Source: Achromobacter ruhlandii
Lineage (GTDB): Bacteria; Pseudomonadota; Gammaproteobacteria; Burkholderiales; Burkholderiaceae_B
Length of the DNA stretch: 50,904 bases
Direction: 5' to 3'
Assembly (NCBI RefSeq): GCF_902859695.1
Contig: NZ_CADIJL010000042.1
Coordinates: 1-50,904, forward strand
Below, piece after piece: positions 25,093-32,963 of the stretch; position 1 is the stretch's first letter; every line of letters begins with the position of its first letter. The position numbers and the translations under genes are program-made. The notes below the pieces were generated by a model. It did no database searches. It saw nothing but the letters and a program-made list of their open reading frames with translations, and was not told where the DNA came from.

Positions 25093-25926
25093 ATGCTATT
25101 TGCCCGCTTTTCCCCGACTATCCGCGCGGCGCTCGGCGCGCTGGCGTTGATGGCCGGCCTGTTCGCGCCGCAGGCGCATGCCGACAAACTCTATGGCGGC
25201 ATTGCGACGGATGGCAAACACGCCAAGATCTATTGGGCGCTGCCCGAGGATTCGGAAAAGGCGGCCGAAGCGGCGGCGTTGGCGGCCTGCCGCAAGGGCG
25301 GCGGCAAGGACTGCAAATCGCTGAGCTGGTTTTCGGACAGTTGCATGACTTATGCCCGCAATACCTCGAACGACTTGTTCCCCGGCAACAGCGTGTCGCC
25401 GGAAATGGCGGCCAAGAAGGCGATCCGACGCTGCACCGCCGGCAGCCCCAACGGCAAATGCTGGTTGACCACGATGCCGCTGTGCGTCGGGCCGGGCTAC
25501 AGCGCGCAGGACATGGAAGCGGCCAGAAGGGCCACGCCCGCCGAGCTGGAAGCCCTGTCCGCCAAGCTCAACGACCGCGAATACTGGGGCGCCGTCGCCG
25601 AGAAGGACTCGGGCGACCTGACCTACTCGGACGGCTACCCCAATGAGAAGGACGCCCTCAACCAACTGCTGGAATGGGATGAATGCACCGGCTGCACCAA
25701 GGTGCTGACCTACCGCGACACCTGCGTCGGCATGGCCTGGGCCAAGGGCGTGAAGGGGCGCGGCACCAGCTACACCGCGCTCGATCCCGACCCGAAGGCG
25801 GCGCGCGATGCGGCGCGCAACACCTGCAGCGCCAAGAGCGGCCTGCCCAATTGCGTGGCGATGGTGCGCTGCTCGGGCCGTCCCTACATCAGCGGCTATG
25901 CCGGCGAGGACGAAAAAGCCAATTGA
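25093..25926 (+). CDS. Exported protein with two DUF4189 domains
   Basis: A 277-residue protein with a signal peptide (residues 1-30, ending QAHA) and a Cys-rich mature part made of two similar halves. Each half starts with a Gly-x-Ile/Val-Ala strand (LYGGIATDGK at 33-42; YWGAVAEKD near 164), is followed by a helix with a Cys (EAAALAAC; NQLLEWDECTGC), and ends in a C-x(n)-C motif (SDSCMTYA, and RDTCVGMAWA), the pattern of DUF4189 domains. The 12 or so cysteines likely make disulfides in the periplasm. DUF4189 proteins occur in many host-associated proteobacteria with no agreed function. It is monocistronic with its own terminator. Confidence 0.8.
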   Translation: MLFARFSPTIRAALGALALMAGLFAPQAHADKLYGGIATDGKHAKIYWALPEDSEKAAEAAALAACRKGGGKDCKSLSWFSDSCMTYARNTSNDLFPGNSVSPEMAAKKAIRRCTAGSPNGKCWLTTMPLCVGPGYSAQDMEAARRATPAELEALSAKLNDREYWGAVAEKDSGDLTYSDGYPNEKDALNQLLEWDECTGCTKVLTYRDTCVGMAWAKGVKGRGTSYTALDPDPKAARDAARNTCSAKSGLPNCVAMVRCSGRPYISGYAGEDEKAN

Positions 25927-25963
25927 GATCGCCATGAGGCGGCAGCGCGCCGCCCGGCACGGC

Positions 25964-25996
25964 AAGCCGGCTCCCGTACAGGGGGCCGGCTTTTTT
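25964..25996 (+). terminator. Rho-independent terminator after DUF4189 gene
   Basis: AAGCCGGCTCCC pairs with GGGGGCCGGCTT around the loop GTACA, followed by T residues to 25996. It lies 38 bp beyond the stop codon. Confidence 0.88.
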
Positions 25997-26009
25997 CATG
26001 GGCGCCCGG

Positions 26010-26936
26010 TCAATCCGCCAGCCGCGCGGCGGCGTCGCGCACCACCTGTTGCAGCCACGCCAGCGCCGCGTCGCCGGGCGCGCGCCGGCTGCACACCATG
26101 TCGATATCGAAAGGGCCCGGGTCGACCTCGGGCGGCAGCGGCCGCAGCGTCAGTCCGGGGCCGGCCAGCCGCAAGGCGGCGCGCCGCGCCAGCGTGGCCA
26201 CCAGGTCGGTGCCTTGCACCGCGTGTGGCAGCGCGACGATGTGGGCGAAGGTGCAGGCCACCCGGCGCCGCTGGCCCAGCCGCGCCAGGCTGGCGTCCAC
26301 CACCCCGCGCGCCGAGCCGTCGTCGCTGGGCGTGAACAGCGCGTGCGGCAGCGCCACGTAGCGCGCCAGGTCCAGCTTGCGGCCGCGTAGCGCCGGATGC
26401 TGCTTGTCGGCGATGCAGACGAAGTGTTCCTGGTATAGCCGTTCGCGCAGCATGCGCTTGGGCGGCGCCAGGTGGCCGCCGATGGCCAGGTCGACGCTGC
26501 CGTTGTCCAGTTGCTCGTAGAGGGCGGCGCGGTCGAGCCGCGCGATGCGCAGGTCGATGCCGGGCGCGTCGCGCCGCAGCGCCGCGACGATGTGCGGCAC
26601 GATCACCACGTCGGCGTAGTCGCTGGCCGCCACGGTGAAGCGGCGGCCGGCGGCGGCCTGGGGATCGAAGCCGGCGCCTTGCGTCAGCGCCTGGCGGATC
26701 TGGTCCAGCGCCGCGCTCACGGCCGGCATCAGCGCGGCGGCCTTGGGCGTGGGCTGCATGCCGTCGGCGGTGCGCAGGAACAGCTCGTCCTGGAACAGCA
26801 GGCGCAGGCGGCCCAGCGCGCTGCTGACCGAGGGCTGGGCGCGGTTGATGCGCTGGCCGGCCAGGGTCACGTTGCGAGTGTCGTAGAGCGCCTCGAAGGC
26901 GACCAGCAGGTTCAGGTCGACGGCGGAAAGATTCAT
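26010..26936 (-). CDS. LysR-type regulator (NodD/NahR-like branch)
   Basis: A 308-residue LysR protein; the ATG at 26936 opens with NLSAVDLNLLVAFEALYDTRNVT, typical of the NodD/NahR/PhnS group, and the recognition helix is GQRINRAQPSVSSALGRLRLLFQDELFLR. The effector domain keeps FTVAASDYADVVIVPHIV and the C-terminal IVALPHAVQGTDLVATLARR. It is divergent from the pcp-hydrolase operon with 93 bp between starts and an inverted repeat in the gap, so it is the probable regulator of those genes. Effector unknown. Confidence 0.9.
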   Translation of the reverse strand: MNLSAVDLNLLVAFEALYDTRNVTLAGQRINRAQPSVSSALGRLRLLFQDELFLRTADGMQPTPKAAALMPAVSAALDQIRQALTQGAGFDPQAAAGRRFTVAASDYADVVIVPHIVAALRRDAPGIDLRIARLDRAALYEQLDNGSVDLAIGGHLAPPKRMLRERLYQEHFVCIADKQHPALRGRKLDLARYVALPHALFTPSDDGSARGVVDASLARLGQRRRVACTFAHIVALPHAVQGTDLVATLARRAALRLAGPGLTLRPLPPEVDPGPFDIDMVCSRRAPGDAALAWLQQVVRDAAARLAD

Positions 26937-26943
26937 GCCATCA

Positions 26944-26963
26944 ATAATACGAATAGCGATTAT
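26944..26963. promoter_or_regulatory. Candidate LysR box, LysR-pcp intergenic
   Basis: ATAAT and ATTAT form a perfect 5-bp inverted repeat with a 10-bp centre, 7 bp before the LysR start and about 67 bp before pcp. Symmetry and position fit a LysR-type site; the half-sites are short. Confidence 0.4.
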
Positions 26964-27029
26964 GGATTTCAACAATTCCATGGCGCGGTCCTACCATGGC
27001 TGGCAGCAATGGAATCGAAGGACTGCGCA

Positions 27030-27677
27030 ATGACGACCGTACTGATTACCGGCATCGAACCGTTCGATGGCGAAACCCTGAATCCCTCCTGGGAAGCCGC
27101 GCGGCGGCTCGATGGCGCGCAAGTGGCCGGCGCCACCCTGGTGGCGCGCCAGCTGCCGTGCGTGATCGGCAAGGTGGTGGGCGTGCTGCGCCAGGCCATC
27201 GAGGACACGCAACCGGACCTGGTGATCTGCCTGGGCCAGGCGGGCGGCCGCAGCGACGTGTCGATCGAACGCGTCGCGATCAACGTGGTGGACGCGCGCA
27301 TCCCCGACAACGAAGGCCGCCAGCCGATCGACGAACCGGTGGTGGCGGGCGGCCCGGCGGCCTATTTCTCGACCTTGCCGATCAAGGCCATCGTGCGCGA
27401 CCTGCGGCGCGCGGGCGTGCCGGCGTCGGTGTCGTCGACGGCGGGCACCTACAACTGCAACACCATCTTCTACGGCCTGTCGCACTATATCGCCACCGAG
27501 CGTCCGGCGTTGCGCGGCGGCTTTGTGCACGTGCCGTACCTGCCGGAGATGGCGGCCCATCATCCCGGCCAGCCCAGCCTGGCGCTGGAGACGCTGATCG
27601 AAGGCGTGAAGGTGATGGTGGCGACTTCGCTGGCTGTCACGGCGGACGTCAAGGAAGGCGGCGGCGCGCTGCATTGA
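27030..27677 (+). CDS. pcp: Pyrrolidone-carboxylate peptidase
   Basis: A 215-residue cysteine peptidase (family C15) that removes N-terminal pyroglutamate from peptides in the cytosol. The catalytic triad is visible at standard positions: E80 (VSIERVAIN), C143 (GTYNCNTIFYG) and H167 (FVHVPYLP). The N-terminus MTTVLITGIEPFDGETLNPSWEA matches the family's substrate pocket (F12-like Phe and Asn). Length agrees with the family (about 215). It lies 13 bp before an alpha/beta hydrolase in a probable two-gene operon divergent from a LysR regulator; the combination suggests use of pyroglutamyl or amide compounds, which is inference. Confidence 0.94.
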   Translation: MTTVLITGIEPFDGETLNPSWEAARRLDGAQVAGATLVARQLPCVIGKVVGVLRQAIEDTQPDLVICLGQAGGRSDVSIERVAINVVDARIPDNEGRQPIDEPVVAGGPAAYFSTLPIKAIVRDLRRAGVPASVSSTAGTYNCNTIFYGLSHYIATERPALRGGFVHVPYLPEMAAHHPGQPSLALETLIEGVKVMVATSLAVTADVKEGGGALH

Positions 27678-27690
27678 ACGGAGACGGACG

Positions 27691-28578
27691 ATGGATACTT
27701 TCAAGGACGCCGACGCCTTCGCGCTGGACGGCGTGCCGTTCCGCCACCGGCAGGTGCGGGTGGACGGCCTGGGCTATCACGTGGTGGAAGGCGGCGCCGG
27801 GCCGGCGCTGATCCTGCTGGCAGGGTTTCCGCAGAGCTGGTACGCGTGGCGCCGGGTCATGCCCCTGCTGGCGCCGCATTTCCGCCTCTATGCGGTGGAC
27901 CTGCCCGGGCAGGGCGACTCGGACAAGCCGCTGGACGGCTACGACACCCGCGCGGCGGGCGAGCGCCTGCGGGCGCTGTTCCACACGCTGGGGCTGACGC
28001 GCTACGCGCTGGCCGGGCACGACATCGGCGCCTGGATCGCCTATCCCTACGCGGCGCGCCACGCCGACGAGGTCGAACGCCTGGTACTGCTGGACGCCAA
28101 CATCCCCGGCGTGACGCTGCCCGCCAGCTTCGAGCTGGGACCGGACAACTGGAAGCGCTGGCATTTCCTCTTCAACACCGTGCCGGACCTGCCCGAAGCG
28201 CTGCTGCAGGGACGCGAGCGGGTGCTGGTCGAGTGGTTCTTCAGCCGCAAGACCGCCAACAAGCCGGGCGTGTTCAGCCGCGCCGACCTGGATGAGTACG
28301 AGCGCGTGTACCAGACGCTGGGCGGCTTGCGCGGCATGCTGGGCTATTACCGCGCGGCGCACCAGTCGGCCGAGCAGAACCGGGCGCTGCGCGAGACGCC
28401 GTTGACGCAGCCGGTGCTGGCGCTGGGCGGCGAACACGGCAGCGCGCCCGATCTGTACGAGGCGCTGGGGCCGCTGGCGCGCGACCTGCGCGGCGGGGTG
28501 CTGGCCGATTGCGGCCACTATCTGCCGGAAGAGCAGCCCCGCGAACTGGCGCGGCGCATGCTGGCGTTCCTGGCGTAG
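27691..28578 (+). CDS. Alpha/beta hydrolase, epoxide hydrolase/dehalogenase type
   Basis: A 295-residue alpha/beta hydrolase. The nucleophile elbow is AGHDIGAW with Asp (D111) instead of Ser, which marks the epoxide hydrolase and haloacetate/haloalkane dehalogenase branch, not esterases. The oxyanion segment is AGFPQSWYAWR (44-54), the catalytic His is H276 (CGHYLPEE), and GYY at 218-220 can supply a lid tyrosine as in epoxide hydrolases. There is no signal peptide. It overlaps no other gene but follows pcp by 13 bp, so the two are probably co-transcribed under the divergent LysR regulator. Substrate unknown. Confidence 0.88.
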   Translation: MDTFKDADAFALDGVPFRHRQVRVDGLGYHVVEGGAGPALILLAGFPQSWYAWRRVMPLLAPHFRLYAVDLPGQGDSDKPLDGYDTRAAGERLRALFHTLGLTRYALAGHDIGAWIAYPYAARHADEVERLVLLDANIPGVTLPASFELGPDNWKRWHFLFNTVPDLPEALLQGRERVLVEWFFSRKTANKPGVFSRADLDEYERVYQTLGGLRGMLGYYRAAHQSAEQNRALRETPLTQPVLALGGEHGSAPDLYEALGPLARDLRGGVLADCGHYLPEEQPRELARRMLAFLA

Positions 28579-28643
28579 CCGCGCGCGACCGCCGCGGCAG
28601 ACGGCCGCCCCGGAAAACGGCGGCGCGGCAAACGACGGACACG

Positions 28644-28707
28644 GCGAGGGTCCGCCCCGGGCGAAGGGCCACCCCGGCGAAGGGCCGCCCCGGCAAGGGC
28701 CGCCCCG
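28644..28707 (+). repeat. Four degenerate 15-17-bp tandem repeats
   Basis: Units at 28644-28660, 28661-28676, 28677-28692 and 28693-28707 share the pattern GCGAAGGGCCGCCCCG with one or two changes each. They lie in the gap between the hydrolase and the next Bug receptor, just upstream of a probable promoter. Each unit is partly self-complementary (GGGC/GCCC), so the RNA could fold and act as attenuator or terminator, but no T run follows. Confidence 0.7.
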
Positions 28708-28732
28708 GCATTTCCACATTGCGCATCGGTAT

Positions 28733-28761
28733 TTGTCCGGCGCGCGGCGCGCTCCTATCCT
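28733..28761 (+). promoter_or_regulatory. Possible sigma-70 promoter of Bug receptor gene
   Basis: TTGTCC (28733-28738) and TATCCT (28756-28761) with a 17-bp spacer, 30 bp upstream of the ATG at 28792. Weak but well placed. Confidence 0.4.
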
Positions 28762-28791
28762 GGCCTGCTTGGAATTTCCGCAGGGAGCAGG

Positions 28792-29817
28792 ATGATGGGC
28801 AATCGACGCAGATCCGTACTGAAGGCCGCGCTCGGCCTGGCCGGCGGCGTGGTGGTGGGCGCGGGCTTGTTGAGCAACATGACCGGCGCCGCGCCGGCCG
28901 CCACCGACGACGCCACGCGCTATCCGAGCCGGCCGGTCAAGCTGATCGTGCCGATCGCGGCCGGCGGCAGCGCCGACAAGCTGGCGCGCACCGTGGCGCA
29001 GAAGCTGAGCGAGAAGTGGGGGCAGAGCGTGGTGGTGGAGAACCAGCCCGGCGCCAGCAGCGCTATCGGCAATGCCGCGGTGGCGCATGCGCGCGGCGAC
29101 GGCTACACGCTGCTGCTGGGCGGCGACGCCTTGTCGCTGAACGCGCTGCAACCCGGCAAGCCGCTGTACGACCCGTTGCGCGATCTGCGCGGCGTGACCA
29201 AGGCGGTGGTCAATCCGCAGTTGCTGGTCGTGCGCCCGGGCCTGGGCGTGAAGACCTTCCAGGAATTCGTGGCGCTGGTGCGCAGCCGGCCCGGCGAGAT
29301 CTCGCTGGCGCTGCCTGGCGGCAATGGCAGCCTGCAGCACCTGGCGGTGGAACTGCTCAACGAACGCATCGGCGCCAAGACCAACCAGATTCCCTATCCG
29401 GGCGGCGGGCCGGCCACGCTGGATGTGCTGGGCGGCCATGTGGACGCCATGCTGATCACGCTGGCCGCCGCCACCGAGAACGTGCGCTCGGGCAAGCTGG
29501 TGGCGCTGGCGGTGACCACGCCGTACCGCTCCAAGGCGCTGCCCGAGGTGCCGACCATGCAGGAGGCGGGGCTGGCCGACTACGCGGTCGAGAGCTGGCA
29601 GGGCTTCGTGGTGCCGGCTTCGACGCCGAGCGCGCTGGTCGAGCGCATCCATCGCGACGTGGTGGCCGTGCTGCGCGAACCGGAGACCGCCACGCTGCTA
29701 GAGAACCTGGGCTTCGCCATCGCCGCCTCGACGCCCGAAGCGGTCGACCAGACCGTGCGCGACGACATCGCCACCTATCGCCGCGTGATTGCCACGGCCG
29801 ACGTCAAGCTCCAGTAG
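28792..29817 (+). CDS. Bug/TctC-family receptor with Tat-like signal
   Basis: A 341-residue Bug receptor: SRPVKLIVPIAAGGSADKLAR, NQPGASSAIGN, IPYPGGGPATLDVLGG and the PEVPTMQEAGL segment are family landmarks. The ATG at 28792 follows AGGGAG. Unlike the other three Bug proteins here, the leader contains NRRRSVLKAALG, which fits the twin-arginine pattern (RRxxLK) followed by a moderately hydrophobic stretch; Tat export is therefore possible. It stands alone, between the hydrolase and the sulfur island, with no adjacent enzyme that reveals the ligand. Confidence 0.9.
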   Translation: MMGNRRRSVLKAALGLAGGVVVGAGLLSNMTGAAPAATDDATRYPSRPVKLIVPIAAGGSADKLARTVAQKLSEKWGQSVVVENQPGASSAIGNAAVAHARGDGYTLLLGGDALSLNALQPGKPLYDPLRDLRGVTKAVVNPQLLVVRPGLGVKTFQEFVALVRSRPGEISLALPGGNGSLQHLAVELLNERIGAKTNQIPYPGGGPATLDVLGGHVDAMLITLAAATENVRSGKLVALAVTTPYRSKALPEVPTMQEAGLADYAVESWQGFVVPASTPSALVERIHRDVVAVLREPETATLLENLGFAIAASTPEAVDQTVRDDIATYRRVIATADVKLQ

Positions 29818-29835
29818 ACGCGCCGCAACAGCGGT

Positions 29836-29853
29836 TTCATATTCATATCTGAA
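29836..29853. promoter_or_regulatory. AT-rich near-palindrome before the sulfur operon
   Basis: TTCATATTCATATCTGAA has TTCA/TGAA ends and an AT-rich middle, about 70 bp upstream of the first receptor gene. It could be a LysR-type (for example CysB-like) activator site or part of the promoter. Low certainty. Confidence 0.3.
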
Positions 29854-29922
29854 AGTCTTCTTTGTGTTGTGCGGCGCCGGACCGCAGCATAGAACTTCGT
29901 TCAATGCCTACGACACAACAAC

Positions 29923-30762
29923 ATGAAGACTCGCAATATCTCCGGCCGTATCCTGCAGGCGGCCGTCGCGCTGGCCCTGGCGGCCGGCGCCACCGGCGCC
30001 CACGCCGACGCCACGCTGGACAAGATCAAGGAACGCGGCACCGTCACCATCGGCGTGCTGGCCAACGGCGGCGTGTTCGGCTCGATCGACCCGGCCACGC
30101 AGCAGCTGGTCGGCTGGAACCCCGACCTGGCGCGTGAACTGGCCAAGGGCCTGGGCGTGAAGGCCGAGCTGGTGCAGGTGCAGACCGCCACCCGCACCCA
30201 GTTCCTGATCTCGGGCAAGGTCGATCTGCTGATCGCGTCGATGGAGCTGAATCCGGAGCGCGCCGAGATCCTGGGCTACGCGCCGACGCCGTTCTTCCGC
30301 GTGGGCGGCGCGGCCGCCACGCGCAAGGACAGCGGCATCGCCAAGTGGGAAGACCTGCGCGGCAAGCCGGTCTGCGTGTCGCAGGGCAGCAGCTTCGCGC
30401 GTCCCTTGCAGGCCGACTACGGCGCGGTGGTCAAGGGCTACAAGAGTTCTTCGGACTCGCTGCTGGCGCTGCGCGGCGGCCAGTGCGTGGCGGCGGTGCA
30501 CGATTCGACCCTGATCCATCCGCTGTTGCGCACCAATCCCGAATGGGCCGACTACCACGCGCCCATCGCCACGGAAGTGCTGCCGGCCAATTCGGTGGTG
30601 TGGACCCGCAAGGGCGAGGCCGACACCATCGCCGCCGTCGACAAGGTGATCCAGGGCTGGCACCGCAGCGGCTGGCTGATCGCCACCGAGAAGCGCCTGG
30701 ACATCCAGCCGCCGCAGCCGCTGCTGCAGGAACTGCACGACAAGTACAAGCAGGGCAGCTGA
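29923..30762 (+). CDS. Amino-acid ABC transporter substrate-binding protein (copy 1)
   Basis: A 279-residue family 3 periplasmic receptor. The signal peptide ends AHA (residues 1-28); the mature start is ATLDKIKERGTVTIGVL, followed by SGKVDLLIASMELNPERAE and CVSQGSSFARPLQADYGA, all typical of polar amino-acid receptors. It is the first gene of the sulfur island and lies 34 bp before a paralogue. In place of the usual ligand carboxylate-binding Arg-Asp pair it has TATRTQFL and VAAVHDS, but specificity cannot be read. With the downstream genes, cystine, cysteine or a related sulfur compound is a reasonable guess. Confidence 0.92.
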   Translation: MKTRNISGRILQAAVALALAAGATGAHADATLDKIKERGTVTIGVLANGGVFGSIDPATQQLVGWNPDLARELAKGLGVKAELVQVQTATRTQFLISGKVDLLIASMELNPERAEILGYAPTPFFRVGGAAATRKDSGIAKWEDLRGKPVCVSQGSSFARPLQADYGAVVKGYKSSSDSLLALRGGQCVAAVHDSTLIHPLLRTNPEWADYHAPIATEVLPANSVVWTRKGEADTIAAVDKVIQGWHRSGWLIATEKRLDIQPPQPLLQELHDKYKQGS

Positions 30763-30796
30763 GCCTCGCGCCGCCCGCCCGTGTTGGAAAAGACCG

Positions 30797-31657
30797 ATGA
30801 ATAGACAAGCAATCAAGTGGGCCGCCGCGCTGGCGCTGGCGGCCCTGGCGACGGCGGCGCACGCCGACGCCACTCTGGACCGCGTCAAGCAGCGCGGCAA
30901 ACTGGTGGTGGGCGTGGACGGGGCCAGCCCGCCGTTCGGCCTGCTCGATCCGGCCACTGGCAAGGTGGGCGGCTTCCAGACCGAGCTGGGCGGCGATATC
31001 GCCCGGCGCCTCGGCGTGACGCTGGAGACGGTGCCGGTGACGGCCGCGACCCGGGTGCAGTTCCTGCAGGCGGGCAAGGTCGATCTGCTGATCGCCAACA
31101 TCCAGTGGACCCAGGAACGCAGCGAGATCCTGAGCTATGCGCCGACCCCGTACAACCTCGTGGGCGGAGCGGCCATGGTGTCCAAGCGCAGCGGCATCAA
31201 GCGCTGGGAGGACCTGAAGGGCAAGGTGGCCTGCGTGTCGCAGGGCAGCAATTTCGCCAAGCCGCTGCAGGAGACTTACGGCGCGGTGGTCAAGGGCCTG
31301 CGCAACATCCCTGAATCGCTGCTGGCGCTCAAGGGCGGCAGTTGCGATGCGTCGGTGCACATCCAGCCGGCGCTGTACGAGACGCTGCACGGCCCCAATG
31401 GCAAGGAATGGGACGGCTTCGAACTGGCCACGCCGGACCAGTTGATCCCGTCGCCCACGGTAATCTGGACCCGCCGCAACGAGGCCGATACCCGCGCCTT
31501 CGTCGATGGCGTGATCCGCGACTGGCACAAATCCGGCCTGCTGGTGAAAGAGGCCGACAGGTTCGGCGTGCCGGCCGATTACCTCAAGCAGGCCAACGCC
31601 GACGCGCAGGCCGGCAAGTTCGACAGCGCTCCCCCCGAGGCCCAGGCCAAGCCATGA
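30797..31657 (+). CDS. Amino-acid ABC transporter substrate-binding protein (copy 2)
   Basis: A 286-residue receptor with signal peptide 1-23 (TAAHA). It is a clear paralogue of the preceding gene: both share ATLD-K/R-x-K-x-RG, TR-x-QFL-x-(S/A)GKVDLLIA, ERxEIL-YAPTP and the CVSQGS-x-FA-x-PLQ block. Differences concentrate in the ligand cleft (PPFG here against GVFG) and the C-terminal tail, as expected if the two bind different ligands but use the same membrane complex. Its C-terminal 25 residues are an Ala/Gln-rich extension. It is followed at 61 bp by the aminotransferase. Confidence 0.92.
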   Translation: MNRQAIKWAAALALAALATAAHADATLDRVKQRGKLVVGVDGASPPFGLLDPATGKVGGFQTELGGDIARRLGVTLETVPVTAATRVQFLQAGKVDLLIANIQWTQERSEILSYAPTPYNLVGGAAMVSKRSGIKRWEDLKGKVACVSQGSNFAKPLQETYGAVVKGLRNIPESLLALKGGSCDASVHIQPALYETLHGPNGKEWDGFELATPDQLIPSPTVIWTRRNEADTRAFVDGVIRDWHKSGLLVKEADRFGVPADYLKQANADAQAGKFDSAPPEAQAKP

Positions 31658-31718
31658 CGACGGCCGCCAGTGACACGCTCGATCCCCTGAACCTGATGAA
31701 TCCCGGAAAGGTCCTGTC

Positions 31719-32963
31719 ATGACTGAATCCCTGTTTCCCGGCGTGTTCGCGCGCCGCGTCCGTGGCGTGGAGCTGTCGCCGATTGCCGCGGCCGGCGCGC
31801 GCGCCGCGCGGCTGGCGGCCGAGGGCCGCTCGATCGTGGTGCTGACCTCGGGCGAGCCCGACTTCGACACGCCCCAGGCCATCAAGGACGCCGCCGCGCT
31901 GGCGCTGGCGCAAGGCCAGACCAAGTACACGCCGACGGCCGGCACCGCCGCGCTGCGGCGCGCCGTGGCCGATGACTACCGCCAGCGCCACGGCCTGCCG
32001 ACCGAGTCGGCCAACGTCATCATTTCCAACGGCGGCAAGCAGGTGATCTACCTGGCCCTGGCCGCCACGCTCGACGAGGGCGACGAGGTGATCGTGCCGA
32101 CGCCGTACTGGCCCACCTTCCTGGATTCGGTGCGGGTCAACGGCGGCACGCCGGTGCTGGCGCCGACGGCCCCGGCCGGTGGCTTCAAGCTCACACCGCA
32201 GGGCCTGCGCCAGGCGCTGACGCCGCGCACCAAGTGGCTGATCCTGAATTCCCCCGGCAATCCGTCAGGCGCGGTCTACAGCGAGGCCGAGTTGGCGGCC
32301 TTGGCCGCGGTGCTGCGCGAACATCCGTCGGTGCTGGTGCTGTGGGACGAGATGTACGAACAGATCTGGTTCGACGAGGCGCCCACGCACTTGCTGCGCG
32401 CCGCGCCGGACCTGGCGGGGCGCACGCTGGCGGTCAACGGCGTGTCCAAGGCCTACGCCATGACCGGCTGGCGCATCGGCTGGGGCGTGGGGCCGGCGGC
32501 GCTGATCGGCGTGCTGGAGGCGGTGCAGTCGCAGGTGTCGTCGGGCCCCAGTTCGCTGGGCCAGGCCGCCGCGCTGGTGGCGTTGCAGGGCGTGGCCGAC
32601 GACTTCGTCGAGAACGCGCGGCTGGCCTATGCGCGCCGGGCGCGGGTGATCGTCGACGGCCTGGGCGCGGTGCCGGGCCTGAGCGTAACGGCGCCGCGCG
32701 GCTCGTTCTTCGCCTGGATCGGCGTGGCCGGCCTGATCGGCCAGGTCAGGCCCGATGGCGCCGTGATCGCCGACGATGGCGACGTGGCCGACTGGCTGCT
32801 GGAGGCCGAGGGCGTGGCGGTGGTGCGGGGCGCGGCCTATGGCTTGTCGCCGTACCTGCGGCTGTCGTTCGCCGCCTCGGACGCCAAGGTGGCGGAGGCT
32901 GTCGCGCGCATCGCCCGCGCGGTCGCGGCGCTGCGGCCGGCGGCGCTGGAGGCGGCCGCATGA
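31719..32963 (+). CDS. PLP-dependent class I aminotransferase
   Basis: A 414-residue fold-type I aminotransferase of the aspartate/tyrosine class. The PLP lysine is K244 (NGVSKAYAMTGWRIG), with the co-factor Asn N181 in NSPGNPSGAVY, Tyr in WDEMYEQ, and C-terminal Arg of LRLSFAAS for the substrate carboxylate. GGAAAGG precedes the ATG. It is embedded between receptors and permeases of an amino-acid ABC importer; the stop overlaps the next ATG (ATGA). In a sulfur setting it may transaminate cysteine to 3-mercaptopyruvate or cysteine sulfinate to sulfinylpyruvate; that is inference. Confidence 0.9.
   Translation: MTESLFPGVFARRVRGVELSPIAAAGARAARLAAEGRSIVVLTSGEPDFDTPQAIKDAAALALAQGQTKYTPTAGTAALRRAVADDYRQRHGLPTESANVIISNGGKQVIYLALAATLDEGDEVIVPTPYWPTFLDSVRVNGGTPVLAPTAPAGGFKLTPQGLRQALTPRTKWLILNSPGNPSGAVYSEAELAALAAVLREHPSVLVLWDEMYEQIWFDEAPTHLLRAAPDLAGRTLAVNGVSKAYAMTGWRIGWGVGPAALIGVLEAVQSQVSSGPSSLGQAAALVALQGVADDFVENARLAYARRARVIVDGLGAVPGLSVTAPRGSFFAWIGVAGLIGQVRPDGAVIADDGDVADWLLEAEGVAVVRGAAYGLSPYLRLSFAASDAKVAEAVARIARAVAALRPAALEAAA

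Noticed and set aside
28644..28707. CRISPR-like array
   Set aside because: Units are directly adjacent with no spacers, only 15-17 bp and degenerate.
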